The notes under the pieces were generated by a model. It was not told the origin of the DNA. It saw only the letters and a list, made by a program, of their open reading frames with translations, and did no database searches. 64,000 bases of DNA from Lachnospiraceae bacterium (lineage in GTDB: Bacteria; Bacillota; Clostridia; Lachnospirales; Lachnospiraceae). The translations under genes and the position numbers were made by a program. The DNA is taken from NCBI GenBank assembly GCA_022769665.1, contig JALEIR010000028.1, positions 19,281 to 83,280 on the forward strand, read 5' to 3'. This document shows positions 51,363 to 60,299 of the stretch, in pieces (position 1 is the stretch's first letter; every line of letters starts with the position of its first letter).

Positions 51363-51629
51363 TCACCATTTCTTTCTCGGACACACATTTTTCATAATTA
51401 CCGCCCGAAGTTCCACATAGCAACCGCAGCTCCGGCACATGCCCTCAAGCAGAAGATCACAGTTTTTGCAGACAAAAAGCCGTTTTTCATACAATTCTTC
51501 TCCTGCTTTTATATCCTGATCAAGATTGTCAATATACTCTCTCAGGGACCGATAGGTCTCTTCATTACCCGCCATCTCTCTGGTCAGGCATCTTTTACAA
51601 AACCGTAAATTCTCTTTCTTCTGTTCCAT
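51363..51629 (-). CDS. DUF6171-like small zinc-binding protein
   Basis: 88 aa with two Cys pairs: RFCKRCLTREM near the N-terminus and FVCKNCDLLLEGMCRSCGCY, ending KNVCPRKKW. From memory this is DUF6171, common in Lachnospiraceae. No SD precedes the ATG. A perfect TTGAAA-17-TATAAT promoter ends seven bases before it, so the mRNA is probably leaderless. The motif-bearing N-terminus supports this start. Probable role: small metal-binding adaptor, unproven. Confidence 0.8.
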   Translation of the reverse strand: MEQKKENLRFCKRCLTREMAGNEETYRSLREYIDNLDQDIKAGEELYEKRLFVCKNCDLLLEGMCRSCGCYVELRAVIMKNVCPRKKW

Positions 51630-51636
51630 GGCTTAC

Positions 51637-51665
51637 ATTATACTTGGTTTACACCATATTTTCAA
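51637..51665 (-). promoter_or_regulatory. Promoter giving a leaderless mRNA (DUF6171 operon)
   Basis: Minus-strand TTGAAA (51660-51665), 17 bp, TATAAT (51637-51642); the ATG lies seven bases past the -10, at the expected +1. Confidence 0.8.
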
Positions 51666-51691
51666 TCTATGGATAAATTTTCTTAAAACTA

Positions 51692-51720
51692 TTGCACTTT
51701 TTTATCCAATCTGGTATAAA
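51692..51720 (+). promoter_or_regulatory. Promoter of decarboxylase-beta riboswitch transcript
   Basis: TTGCAC (51692-51697), 17 bp, TATAAA (51715-51720); predicted start about 51727, just before the aptamer. Divergent from the DUF6171 promoter. Confidence 0.75.
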
Positions 51721-51728
51721 GAAATCAT

Positions 51729-51812
51729 AAAAGGGAGTAGCCACCATATAATGTGGATTTCGGGCGTCAGTACGACGATTCGTCCGCTCGGAGTTGAAAA
51801 GGCAAGACTTTT
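51729..51812 (+). ncRNA. Metal-ion riboswitch aptamer (yybP-ykoY-like) upstream of Na+-pumping decarboxylase beta
   Basis: Order of elements: AAAAG (P1), GGGAGTAG, hairpin CCAC/GTGG (P2), TTTCGGG paired with CTCGGAG (P3), CGTCAGTACG and a small ACGATTCGT helix with CCG inside P3, then GGCAAGACTTTT closing P1. This order and the GGGAGUAG, CGUCANUACG and GCAAGACYUUU motifs match the yybP-ykoY Mn2+ riboswitch well. The downstream gene, however, is a Na+ pump subunit, not a Mn2+ exporter. P1's CTTTT is also the terminator 5' arm, as in the leader at 34987-35077. Confidence 0.78.
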
Positions 51813-51837
51813 ACCGTTTACGGTAGAAGTCTTTTTT
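51805..51837 (+). terminator. Riboswitch expression-platform terminator
   Basis: AGACTTTTACCG-TTTA-CGGTAGAAGTCT followed by TTTTT, 50 bp before the decarboxylase gene. Confidence 0.88.
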
Positions 51838-51885
51838 ATTACCCGTAATCTGTTGGCCTGTAACTCAGGCAGAAAGGAAAATATT

Positions 51886-53019
51886 ATGTTTTTATTGGAA
51901 GGAATCATGTCTGTCACCTGGCAACAGCTCGTCATGTACGCAGTAGGCGGGCTCTTAATCTGGCTTGCCGTTAAAAAGCAATACGAACCGGCGCTTCTCT
52001 TGCCCATGGGGTTCGGAGCCATCCTGGTCAACCTACCGCTTAGCAATGCTCTGGATCAGACTCTGGCAGGAGTGGGCGAAGTACATGGCATTATCTCATG
52101 GCTTTACGAAATAGGTATCGCCGCATCCGAAGCCATGCCTATTTTATTGTTTATCGGTATTGGAGCTATGATTGATTTCGGCCCGCTTTTGGCAAGGCCT
52201 TCCTTGTTCTTCTTCGGTATTTTTGCCCAACTCGGTATTGTGATTGCAATGCTCCTGGCTTTGGCTCTGGGATTTCCCTTAAGTGATGCGGCCTCCATCG
52301 GAATCATCGGTGCCGCAGACGGGCCGACCTCTCTATTGGTCTCACAGATACTCCACTCCGAATATGTGGGTGCCATCGCTGTGGCTGCTTACTCCTACAT
52401 GGCTCTGGTTCCAATTATTCAGCCCTTTACCATCCGTCTGGTCACAACCAAAAAAGAACGCGCAATCCGCATGGAATACAAGGGACGTAATGTTTCCAAA
52501 CGGACCCGAATCCTGTTTCCCATTTTGACTACTGTTGTTGTCGGATTCCTGGCTCCCTCCTCAGCTGCCCTGGTAGGATTTTTAATGTTCGGCAATCTAC
52601 TCAGAGAATGCGGTGTACTGGACTCTCTTGCTGAAGCTGCCCGAACCACCCTCACTAACCTGATAACCCTGCTTCTTGGCATCACCATTTCCTTCAGTAT
52701 GCAGGCGGACTCCTTTGTACGCCCGGATACACTGCTCATCATGGGAATCGGACTCATCGCTTTTGTTTTCGACACACTTGGTGGTGTACTTTTTGCAAAG
52801 TTTATCAATCTGTTTCTGAAGCACAAGATAAATCCTATGGTGGGTGCCGCGGGAATTTCCGCCTTTCCCATGTCTTCCCGCGTTGTCCAGAAAATGGCGC
52901 AGGACGAATGCCCGGGTAATGTTATACTCATGCAGGCTGTAGGCGCCAACGTAGCCGGTCAGATTGCCTCCGCCATTGCCGGCGGTCTGATAATTCGGAT
53001 TGTAGCTGCATATTTGTAA
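51886..53019 (+). CDS. oadB: Sodium-translocating decarboxylase, beta subunit
   Basis: 377 aa, start behind AAAGGAAAATATT. About eleven helices with the family signatures GFGAILVNLPLS, LLFIGIGAMIDFGPLLA, SIGIIGAADGPTSLLVSQIL (Na+ site Asp) and GAAGISAFPMSSRVVQKMAQ. It couples decarboxylation of a biotin-bound carboxyl group to Na+ export, in oxaloacetate, glutaconyl-CoA or methylmalonyl-CoA decarboxylases. No alpha, gamma/delta or biotin-carrier subunit is in the window, so it is an orphan here and the substrate is open. A riboswitch with its own promoter precedes it. Confidence 0.93.
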   Translation: MFLLEGIMSVTWQQLVMYAVGGLLIWLAVKKQYEPALLLPMGFGAILVNLPLSNALDQTLAGVGEVHGIISWLYEIGIAASEAMPILLFIGIGAMIDFGPLLARPSLFFFGIFAQLGIVIAMLLALALGFPLSDAASIGIIGAADGPTSLLVSQILHSEYVGAIAVAAYSYMALVPIIQPFTIRLVTTKKERAIRMEYKGRNVSKRTRILFPILTTVVVGFLAPSSAALVGFLMFGNLLRECGVLDSLAEAARTTLTNLITLLLGITISFSMQADSFVRPDTLLIMGIGLIAFVFDTLGGVLFAKFINLFLKHKINPMVGAAGISAFPMSSRVVQKMAQDECPGNVILMQAVGANVAGQIASAIAGGLIIRIVAAYL

Positions 53020-53101
53020 TTCAAAACTTTTCACCGGACAAAACACTCCGTAATGCCGACGTTGTAAATGTAATACAAATCGAGTAAAATCCGGACATAA
53101 G

Positions 53102-53135
53102 AAAAGCCCCAAAAACCTAGAGTTTCTGGGGCTTT
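53102..53135 (-). terminator. Terminator after tRNA-Arg(ACG)
   Basis: AAAGCCCCAGAAAC-TCTAG-GTTTTTGGGGCTTTTCTT on the minus strand; the stem is near-perfect and may also end the decarboxylase transcript on the plus strand. Confidence 0.8.
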
Positions 53136-53137
53136 CA

Positions 53138-53211
53138 CGTGTGTTAGAGGATTCGAACCCCCGACCTTTTGGTCCGTAGCCAAACGCTCTATCCAGCTGA
53201 GCTAAACACAC
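53138..53211 (-). tRNA. tRNA-Arg (ACG)
   Basis: Acceptor GTGTGTT/AACACAC, anticodon stem TTTGG/CCAAA with loop CTACGGA, anticodon ACG (read as ICG). T-stem has two G-U pairs. Confidence 0.93.
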
Positions 53212-53249
53212 ATTCTAATATTGCGGTATCACTACCTGCAACATTAGAT

Positions 53250-53278
53250 ATAATAACTTCTTCCCTAAAAAAAGTCAA
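53250..53278 (-). promoter_or_regulatory. Promoter of tRNA-Arg(ACG)
   Basis: Minus-strand TTGACT (53273-53278), 17 bp, TATTAT (53250-53255). Confidence 0.8.
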
Positions 53279-53308
53279 GCAAATTTTCTCATTTCATAAA
53301 AAATTTTA

Positions 53309-54784
53309 TTACCTTGCGTTTTGTAGCTTCTGCGCTTCCTCACTTAAGTCTCCAACAACTTTCGTCACGGATTCTACCAACAGGGTATTGGATTCGCAGG
53401 CATTGTAGGTTTCATTTGCATGAGCGGAAACTTCCTCCGTGATTGCGGAAATGGTCTGAATGCTCTCCACAATGTCAGCGTTGGCTGCTTCCAGTTCAGC
53501 AACCGTATTCAGCAATTCTTCGGTTTGCTTTCCGATATCCTCTGTACCATGGGTTATGCCCGCAAAATTTTCTGTTACTAACCGGGTACTCTCTGTATTG
53601 GCTCGGTTGCTCTCCGTCACAACATCAACGGCTGCCTCCACGGATACAAGCTCCTTATTAATATGCTCAATCAACTCCGTAATATTCACAGTGGCGGACT
53701 TTGTCTGATTTGCCAGACCGGAAATCTGGCTTGCAACAACCGCAAAACCTCTTCCGGACTCCCCTGCACGGGCTGCTTCAATACTTGCATTTAACGCCAG
53801 CATACCGGTACTGTTTGCGATACTTGTGATTGTCTCGATGATGGTATTCATCTGGTTGGTATACTCTCTGAGTGCTGTCATCTGACTCAGCACCTGCTGA
53901 TTCGCCTCCATGGATTTTTCCACCTGCGTAGCAAGTGAATTCATCTGTTGTCTGCCTTCATCAACCTTCCGAACGGTATTCTTCAGGTTTTCCTCAATGC
54001 CTGCTGCCGTATCTTTGACACGGATGATATGCTGCTGAATCTGTTCCGTCTTCTGCAGCTGTGTTTGAACAGACTCTGCTGTCTCAGTACTTCCGGAAGA
54101 GACCTCGCCCATATAACTGTGAATTTGTTCCATGGACTGTCCCAGCTGTTCTACCTTCCCCGACATCTCTTCGATTCCGGAAATCATCTTCCCCGATGTA
54201 TTTAAGACGCTGTCCGTCAATCTGTTTGCTTCATCAGACTGTTCCTGAATCTGTTTTACCTTCTCCGTATTTACACGCTTTACAGCATTCGTCTCCATAA
54301 CCATAAACGCACAGGTCAGCAATGTAGCAGCGATTCTGATTTCCACATCCGGCATTTCGGCCGATACATATCCCACCGTCAGAGCATGGTATATCACAAA
54401 AGTAATATTTCCCAACACCGCTCCCGCGCTGAGCAGTATACAATATTTGATATCCATATACAGAATAATTACCATAAACATCGGAAAGGCATAAGTGCAT
54501 GCCAATACACTGGTGGTGGTAAATATGACAAACAGATATAGAATTCCGTACGAAATTCCCATGATATGTTTTATCAGCTCATCTTCGTGGTTCCTTCTGT
54601 ACAAGATATGTTCAACCACAATCGGAGCCACGCACAACAGCGAAAAAATCGCAAAATATCCCAATGTTCTGGAACCCTTGAATACTTCCAACGCATATGC
54701 CAGGAAGAGTACCGTATCAATGATGGTATGTCCTATTAAGGCAACACGATTTACAAAACCTTTTTCCGAAAAATTCCCGTTCAT
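53309..54784 (-). CDS. Methyl-accepting chemotaxis protein with multi-helix membrane input
   Basis: 491 aa, start behind GGAGGTATACAT. Six helices in residues 15-190 without an extracytoplasmic domain, then the MCP coiled coil with tip [30 protein letters not shown]. Same layout as the MCP at 16454-17953 but clearly diverged in sequence. Probably senses a membrane or intracellular state; partner kinase not in window. Confidence 0.92.
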   Translation of the reverse strand: MNGNFSEKGFVNRVALIGHTIIDTVLFLAYALEVFKGSRTLGYFAIFSLLCVAPIVVEHILYRRNHEDELIKHIMGISYGILYLFVIFTTTSVLACTYAFPMFMVIILYMDIKYCILLSAGAVLGNITFVIYHALTVGYVSAEMPDVEIRIAATLLTCAFMVMETNAVKRVNTEKVKQIQEQSDEANRLTDSVLNTSGKMISGIEEMSGKVEQLGQSMEQIHSYMGEVSSGSTETAESVQTQLQKTEQIQQHIIRVKDTAAGIEENLKNTVRKVDEGRQQMNSLATQVEKSMEANQQVLSQMTALREYTNQMNTIIETITSIANSTGMLALNASIEAARAGESGRGFAVVASQISGLANQTKSATVNITELIEHINKELVSVEAAVDVVTESNRANTESTRLVTENFAGITHGTEDIGKQTEELLNTVAELEAANADIVESIQTISAITEEVSAHANETYNACESNTLLVESVTKVVGDLSEEAQKLQNAR

Positions 54785-54946
54785 ATGTATACCTCCGCTG
54801 CATTTATCAGGAATTTACTACTTTTGTATGTTATATTTTATTTCATAAAATGCATCAAGAAAAAATGTGTTTGAATTCTAATTGTCTCATCAACAAATTT
54901 TAAAATGTTTTATGAGAAAGAGGTATAGATTTTATTCTTTCTGTGT

Positions 54947-54952
54947 TATACT
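54947..54952 (+). promoter_or_regulatory. Possible extended -10 of sufC gene
   Basis: TATACT preceded by TGT, with no good -35, 85 bp upstream of the sufC ATG. Confidence 0.35.
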
Positions 54953-55036
54953 ATAAGAACGGCAAAAAACACGTTTTATCGGACCGTGATACCATTACAT
55001 ATGACTGCCTGTCACGGCAGTTTCAGGAGGATACAC

Positions 55037-55762
55037 ATGCTTGAACTACGAAATCTCTCCTTTCAGGTACAAGATGACTCGAAAGGTCAGAAAGAAATTA
55101 TCAGAGACTTAAACCTCACCTTTGAGGATCATACGTTTATCGCCATCACAGGCCCCAACGGAGGCGGAAAATCCACTCTTGCCAAACTGATTATGGGAAT
55201 TGAGAAACCGACCTCCGGAAAAATTCTGTTTAACGGAACGGATATCACAGATATGAGTATTACGGATCGGGCAAAACAGGGAATCAGCTTTGCTTTCCAA
55301 CAGCCGGTTCGTTTCAAAGGTATCAAAGTAAAGGACTTAATTACCCTTGCTGCGGGAAATCAGGTCAAGCTGCCAAATGTCTGTGATTATCTCTCCAAGG
55401 TCGGATTGTGTGCCAGGGACTACATTAACCGCGATGTGGATGCCAGTCTTTCAGGCGGTGAGTTAAAGCGAATCGAGATTGCTTCCATCATCGCCAGAAA
55501 CACTCCTCTATCCGTCTTTGACGAACCGGAAGCCGGAATTGATTTGTGGAGCTTCAACAACTTAATCAAGGTCTTCGAAGAAATGCACGAAAACAGCCAA
55601 AATTCCCTGATTATCATCTCCCACCAGGAACGAATTCTTAATATCGCGGATGAAATTGTGGTACTGGCGGGAGGAACCGTCCAGGCAAAGGGACGAAGGG
55701 AAGATATTTTACCTGAGCTGCTAAAGGGCACGGAAGGCTGTCGTTTCTACCAACAGGCATAA
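55037..55762 (+). CDS. sufC: SufC-type Fe-S assembly ATPase of a minimal SUF system
   Basis: 241 aa, start MLELRNLSF behind AGGAGGATACAC. ABC ATPase: Walker A GPNGGGKSTLAKL, Q-loop FAFQQPVRFKGI, signature LSGGELKRIEIASI, Walker B LSVFDEPEAGIDLW, His switch ISHQE. The 'FQQP' and 'DEPEAGID' forms are those of SufC rather than transport ATPases. It is directly followed by a SufB/D-like gene and nothing else of SUF, the two-gene SMS (SmsC-SmsB) arrangement known from anaerobes. An 18-base hairpin (ACTGCC/GGCAGT) lies just before the SD. Confidence 0.9.
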   Translation: MLELRNLSFQVQDDSKGQKEIIRDLNLTFEDHTFIAITGPNGGGKSTLAKLIMGIEKPTSGKILFNGTDITDMSITDRAKQGISFAFQQPVRFKGIKVKDLITLAAGNQVKLPNVCDYLSKVGLCARDYINRDVDASLSGGELKRIEIASIIARNTPLSVFDEPEAGIDLWSFNNLIKVFEEMHENSQNSLIIISHQERILNIADEIVVLAGGTVQAKGRREDILPELLKGTEGCRFYQQA

Positions 55763-55808
55763 CCACCCAAAAATAATAAGCGCCGGAGGCGCAGAAACGA
55801 GGATTCGC

Positions 55809-56726
55809 ATGGACGAAATACAGAAAAATCTGCTGGAGCAGGTGGCAGGACTTCACGAAATGCCGGAGGGTGCATATAACATCCGTGCAAATGGTAAAAG
55901 CGTGGAGCGCTCTACAACGGCTCATATCGATATTATAACAAAGACAGACAAACAGGGCATTGACATTGTCATCAAACCCGGAACCAAAAACGAAAGCGTG
56001 CATATTCCCGTTGTTTTGAGCCAAAGCGGACTGACGGAAATGGTATACAACGATTTTTATATCGGAGATGACTGCGATGTAACCATCATCGCCGGCTGTG
56101 GCATCCATAACAGCGGAGATGCCGACAGTAAGCATGACGGAATTCACTCCTTTTACATAGGGAAAAATTCTCATGTAAAATACGTTGAAAAGCATTACGG
56201 CAGCGGGGACGGTAGGGGGGAACGCATCATGAACCCCGAAACCGTCGTGGACCTTGGGGAAAACAGCTTCATGGAAATGGAAACTGTACAAATCAAAGGC
56301 GTAGATTCCACAAAGCGTTCCACCACTGCAAAGCTGGCTGACGGTTCACGTCTGGTTGTAACGGAAAAGCTGATGACCCACGGGCATCAGACGGCCGAAA
56401 CCTCCTTCAAAGTAGATTTGGACGGCGAAGGCTCCAGTGCCAATATCATCTCCCGTTCCGTAGCAAGAGAGGACTCCAGACAAGTCTTTCTTTCCAAAAT
56501 TAACGGCAACAACCGATGCGCCGGGCATTCCGAATGTGACGGCATCATCATGGATAATGCCAAAATCAGTGCAATTCCCGAAATTACAGCCAATCACCTG
56601 GATGCTGAGCTGATACATGAAGCCGCAATCGGAAAAATTGCCGGAGAACAGATTGTCAAACTCATGACCCTGGGACTTACCGAAGCAGAGGCTGAAGCAC
56701 AGATTATCAACGGATTTTTAAAATAA
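55809..56726 (+). CDS. sufB: SufB/SufD-like Fe-S scaffold protein of a minimal SUF system
   Basis: 305 aa, shorter than SufB (~465) or SufD (~430). Core SufB/D beta-helix: YNDFYIGDDCDVTIIAGCGI, DGIHSFYIGKNSHVKYVEKH, DLGENSFMEMETVQIKGVDS, then the SufC-binding end IPEITANHLDAELIHEAAIG and EQIVKLMTLGLTEAEAEAQI. Conserved Cys include AGCGI and RCAGHSECDGI. It is 46 bp after the ATPase gene. In SMS systems one such protein replaces both B and D. It lies upstream of PFOR, an Fe-S enzyme needing three clusters, which fits the supply role. Confidence 0.88.
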   Translation: MDEIQKNLLEQVAGLHEMPEGAYNIRANGKSVERSTTAHIDIITKTDKQGIDIVIKPGTKNESVHIPVVLSQSGLTEMVYNDFYIGDDCDVTIIAGCGIHNSGDADSKHDGIHSFYIGKNSHVKYVEKHYGSGDGRGERIMNPETVVDLGENSFMEMETVQIKGVDSTKRSTTAKLADGSRLVVTEKLMTHGHQTAETSFKVDLDGEGSSANIISRSVAREDSRQVFLSKINGNNRCAGHSECDGIIMDNAKISAIPEITANHLDAELIHEAAIGKIAGEQIVKLMTLGLTEAEAEAQIINGFLK

Positions 56727-56792
56727 TCAACGCATAAAATCGTACCTTCGAGGGAAACTACGTTGCAGTATAAATTCCCCCGGAGGTTTTTT

Positions 56793-59700
56793 ATGAAGAT
56801 AAATCGTACCACACAAACCATGGACGGCAATAGTGCCGCCGCCTATATTGCATATGCTTTCAGTGAAGCTGCTGCCGTCTATCCCATCACCCCTTCTTCA
56901 CCCATGGCGGAACTCTGTACACACTGGGCCGGTGAAGGCAAAGAAAACATATACGGAAAACCAATGAAACTGGTACAGATGCAATCCGAAGCCGGTGCCG
57001 CCGGAGCCGTTCACGGCGCAGCGTTGTCCGGCGCTCTCGCTACCACCTTCACGTCCTCTCAGGGGCTTTTGCTCATGCTTCCCAACCTGTACAAAATAGC
57101 AGGAGAATTGCTGCCCTGCGTTATCCATGTGGCTGCGCGGACGATTGCCACCCATGCTCTCTCCATCTTTGGGGATCACTCCGATATCTATGCCTGTCGC
57201 CAGACCGGTATCGCCATCTTTGCATGCAGCAGCGTACAGGAGGTAATGGATCTTTCTCCCGTATCACATATTTCTGCTTTGGAGGGCAGTATCCCCTTTC
57301 TGAACTTCTTCGACGGTTTCCGCACCTCCCACGAACTGCAAAAAATCCAAGTCTGGAATTATGATACCCTGCGCTCCATGGTTCCTCTCAATGCTCTGCA
57401 TACCTTCCGCAACCATGCTCTGCACCCTCATCACGGCAATACCTATGGTACCGCTCAAAATCCGGACATTTTCTTTCAAAACAGAGAGGCATCAAACTCT
57501 TTCTACAATGCCCTTCCGTGTATTGTTGAAAAGCAGTTAGAAAAAATCAATTCTCTTCTGGACACAAATTACGAACTGTTTGACTATTACGGAGCATCTG
57601 ACCCGGAACACATTATCGTAGCCATGGGCAGTGTATGTGAAACCATTCGGGAATATCTGGCTTCCGTTCCCGGTGAAAAATACGGACTGATTTCTGTTCA
57701 TCTGTATCGTCCTTTCAGTGCGGCGCACTTTCTCAGTAAAATTCCGTCCTCAGTACGACGTATCACTGTCTTGAGCCGCACCAAAGAACCGGGATCTCCG
57801 GGAGAACCGCTCTTTCTGGATGTTATCTCCGTCCTGCAGAAAGCAGGGAGACTGGCCGTATCTTCAGATGCTGAGGGAGTTCCCGGGTCTGCTATCCGTG
57901 TCTTCTCCGGGCGCTACGGTCTCAGTTCCAAGGATACCACACCTGCACAGATTGCCGCCGCCTATCATAACTACGAAAAAACAGATTTTACACTGGGCAT
58001 AACCGATGATATCACTCATCTTTCCCTGTCTGTCCCAATGTTACCGGATACGACGCCGAAAGACATTACAGGCTGTAAATTCTGGGGATTGGGAGGAGAC
58101 GGTACAATCAGTGCAACCAAAAACGCCATCAAAATTGTGGGAGAACACACAGACTTAAATGTACAGGGTTATTTTGAATATGATTCCAAAAAGTCCCGGG
58201 GGCTCACCATCTCACACCTGCGTTTCGGAAAAAGTCCCATCCACAGTGCATACCTGATACACAAGGCAGCCTTTGTTGCCTGCCACAATCCGGTCTATCT
58301 GCACAAATTCGATATAGTGCAGGAAATAAAAGACAATGGCTGCTTCTTGCTGAACAGTCCTTATCGGGGAGAGAAAGCCGAAGATTATTTGCCCCTTGCC
58401 GCTCTCATCTATCTGGCTGAACATCATATCCGCTTCTTTGTCATTGATGCACTTCGTATCGGCAAGGAGACCGGCTTGAATAACAAGATCAGTACCATAC
58501 TCCAGGCCGCATTTTTCGCTGTCATCAAACTGCTTCCTGCTGATAAAGCTAAAAAGCTGATGAAAGAGTCGGCACAAAGAAGTTACGGAAAAAACGGTAA
58601 GAACATTATTCGAATGAACGAGGAAGCCATAAATCGCGGATTTGCTGAGGTTCGGGAAATTATCGTCAGTAATCCAATTGCTCCCAAAAACTCCCGCCGG
58701 ACTGCCTTGGACAACACTCCTTTTCCGGACAGACCTGAAATGCTGGATTATGTAAGTAACATACAACAGCCTGTCACCGACCAACGCGGAGACACTCTTC
58801 CGGTATCCGCTTTTCTGCCCTATGCCGACGGGCATACTCCTGCCGGCAGTACCGCCCATGAACGCAGAAATGTGGCAACAGAAATTCCCGAATGGATTCC
58901 CGAAAACTGTATTCAATGCAACCGTTGCTCCTTTGTCTGTCCCCATGCGGTGATTCGCCCCGCTGTTTTAGACAAAGAACAATCTTATATTGCTCCCCGG
59001 GAAATGAAGAAGTTACCCATGACCGGTCTGGACAATCACGAATTTGCCATCGTCATTTCCCAGGTGGACTGCACCGGATGCGGCGCATGTGCAGCAGTCT
59101 GCCCCGGGAAGCAGGGAAAGAAGGCTTTGGAAATGAAACCGGTACAGGAAGATACCCCTGGTACCGGTATTTCCTGTGATACCACGGCTCAACAATGTTT
59201 TGACTTTGCCAAACCTCTTTTGCCAAACCGCAGTGCAGCTGAAAAATTCGGTATCTCCACCGTCAAGGGCAGCCAGTTTCTGCGTCCTTTCATGGAATTT
59301 TCCGGTGCGTGCGCAGGTTGCGGTGAAACCCCTTATGTCAAACTTTTGACACAACTATTCGGTCCCGAAATGTATATTGCAAACGCCACGGGCTGTAGCT
59401 CCATCTGGGCAAATTCTTCCCCCTCCTGTGCTTATTGCACAGACATTAACGGGCATGGACCGGCCTGGTCAAATTCCTTGTTTGAGGATGCTGCAGAATT
59501 CGGCCTCGGTATGCTGTTAGCCGGAGAAGTCAGGGAGTCCCAAATGCCCTACTGGGTAATCGGAGGTGACGGCTGGGCCTATGACATCGGGTTTGGGGGT
59601 TTGGACCATGTTCTTTCCACCGGTAAAAACATCAATCTTTTGGTACTGGATACCGAAGTATACTCCAATACAGGTGGACAGGCTTCAAAAGCAACTCCTC

Positions 59701-60209
59701 TCGGTTCCACAGCAGAATTTATCTATGGTGGAAAGACTTCACGAAAAAAAGATTTAGCCGCCATGGCTATGACTTACGGGAATGTCTATGTGGCACAAAT
59801 TGCCTTTGGAGCGGACTTTAATCAAACAGTGAAGGCATTAAGCGAAGCTGCGGCCTATAACGGGCCTTCTCTGATTATTGCCTATGCCACCTGTATCGCT
59901 CACGGCGTCAAATCAGGCTTAGGTTCCTCCGCTCACGAGATGAAAAAAGCAGTGGATGCCGGCTACTTTCATTTGTTCCGCTATCATCCGCTCCTCCGTC
60001 AGCAAGGGAAAAACCCCTTTATTCTTGACAGCAAAGAGCCTTCTCTGGATTACAAGGAGTTTCTGGAGGGTGAAATTCGCTTTAATTCCCTATCCGGCAT
60101 TCACCCCGAAGAAGCAAAGAAATTGTTCGAGGAAGCTGCACGGCAGGCAAAAAGACGCTACGAATATCTGAAACGGTTGGAAGCGCTGTACGCACCCTCT
60201 CAGAATTAA
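56793..60209 (+). CDS. nifJ: Pyruvate:ferredoxin (flavodoxin) oxidoreductase
   Basis: About 1138 aa, start MKINRTTQ behind CGGAGGTTTTTT. Single-chain PFOR: domain I (YPITPSSPMAEL), domain II (SVHLYRPFSAAHFL), domain III (CKFWGLGGDGTISATKNAIK), two 4Fe-4S motifs of ferredoxin type (CIQCNRCSFVCPHAVIRP and CTGCGACAAVCPGKQGKKAL), and the TPP domain with a proximal-cluster CAGCGETPYV and IGGDGWAYDIGFGGLDHV. It oxidises pyruvate to acetyl-CoA and CO2 and reduces ferredoxin. It is 66 bp downstream of the SUF genes and ends at a strong terminator. Confidence 0.96.
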   Translation: MKINRTTQTMDGNSAAAYIAYAFSEAAAVYPITPSSPMAELCTHWAGEGKENIYGKPMKLVQMQSEAGAAGAVHGAALSGALATTFTSSQGLLLMLPNLYKIAGELLPCVIHVAARTIATHALSIFGDHSDIYACRQTGIAIFACSSVQEVMDLSPVSHISALEGSIPFLNFFDGFRTSHELQKIQVWNYDTLRSMVPLNALHTFRNHALHPHHGNTYGTAQNPDIFFQNREASNSFYNALPCIVEKQLEKINSLLDTNYELFDYYGASDPEHIIVAMGSVCETIREYLASVPGEKYGLISVHLYRPFSAAHFLSKIPSSVRRITVLSRTKEPGSPGEPLFLDVISVLQKAGRLAVSSDAEGVPGSAIRVFSGRYGLSSKDTTPAQIAAAYHNYEKTDFTLGITDDITHLSLSVPMLPDTTPKDITGCKFWGLGGDGTISATKNAIKIVGEHTDLNVQGYFEYDSKKSRGLTISHLRFGKSPIHSAYLIHKAAFVACHNPVYLHKFDIVQEIKDNGCFLLNSPYRGEKAEDYLPLAALIYLAEHHIRFFVIDALRIGKETGLNNKISTILQAAFFAVIKLLPADKAKKLMKESAQRSYGKNGKNIIRMNEEAINRGFAEVREIIVSNPIAPKNSRRTALDNTPFPDRPEMLDYVSNIQQPVTDQRGDTLPVSAFLPYADGHTPAGSTAHERRNVATEIPEWIPENCIQCNRCSFVCPHAVIRPAVLDKEQSYIAPREMKKLPMTGLDNHEFAIVISQVDCTGCGACAAVCPGKQGKKALEMKPVQEDTPGTGISCDTTAQQCFDFAKPLLPNRSAAEKFGISTVKGSQFLRPFMEFSGACAGCGETPYVKLLTQLFGPEMYIANATGCSSIWANSSPSCAYCTDINGHGPAWSNSLFEDAAEFGLGMLLAGEVRESQMPYWVIGGDGWAYDIGFGGLDHVLSTGKNINLLVLDTEVYSNTGGQASKATPLGSTAEFIYGGKTSRKKDLAAMAMTYGNVYVAQIAFGADFNQTVKALSEAAAYNGPSLIIAYATCIAHGVKSGLGSSAHEMKKAVDAGYFHLFRYHPLLRQQGKNPFILDSKEPSLDYKEFLEGEIRFNSLSGIHPEEAKKLFEEAARQAKRRYEYLKRLEALYAPSQN

Positions 60210-60252
60210 TTTGTTTTCATTCCATGCACCCTTCTCTTCAGGTCTCTATATT

Positions 60253-60292
60253 AAAAAAGCAAGTGTCTCCGTTGGGAGATACCTGCTTTTTT
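60253..60292. terminator. Bidirectional terminator between nifJ and MalY-type gene
   Basis: AAAAAAGCAAGTGTCTCC-GTTG-GGAGATACCTGCTTTTTT, long stem with A- and T-runs on both sides, between two convergent genes. Confidence 0.9.
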
Positions 60293-60299
60293 ATATCGT

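Noticed and set aside
52597..53211. Minus-strand 204-aa ORF
   Set aside because: Starts in tRNA-Arg(ACG) and runs antisense through the decarboxylase gene.
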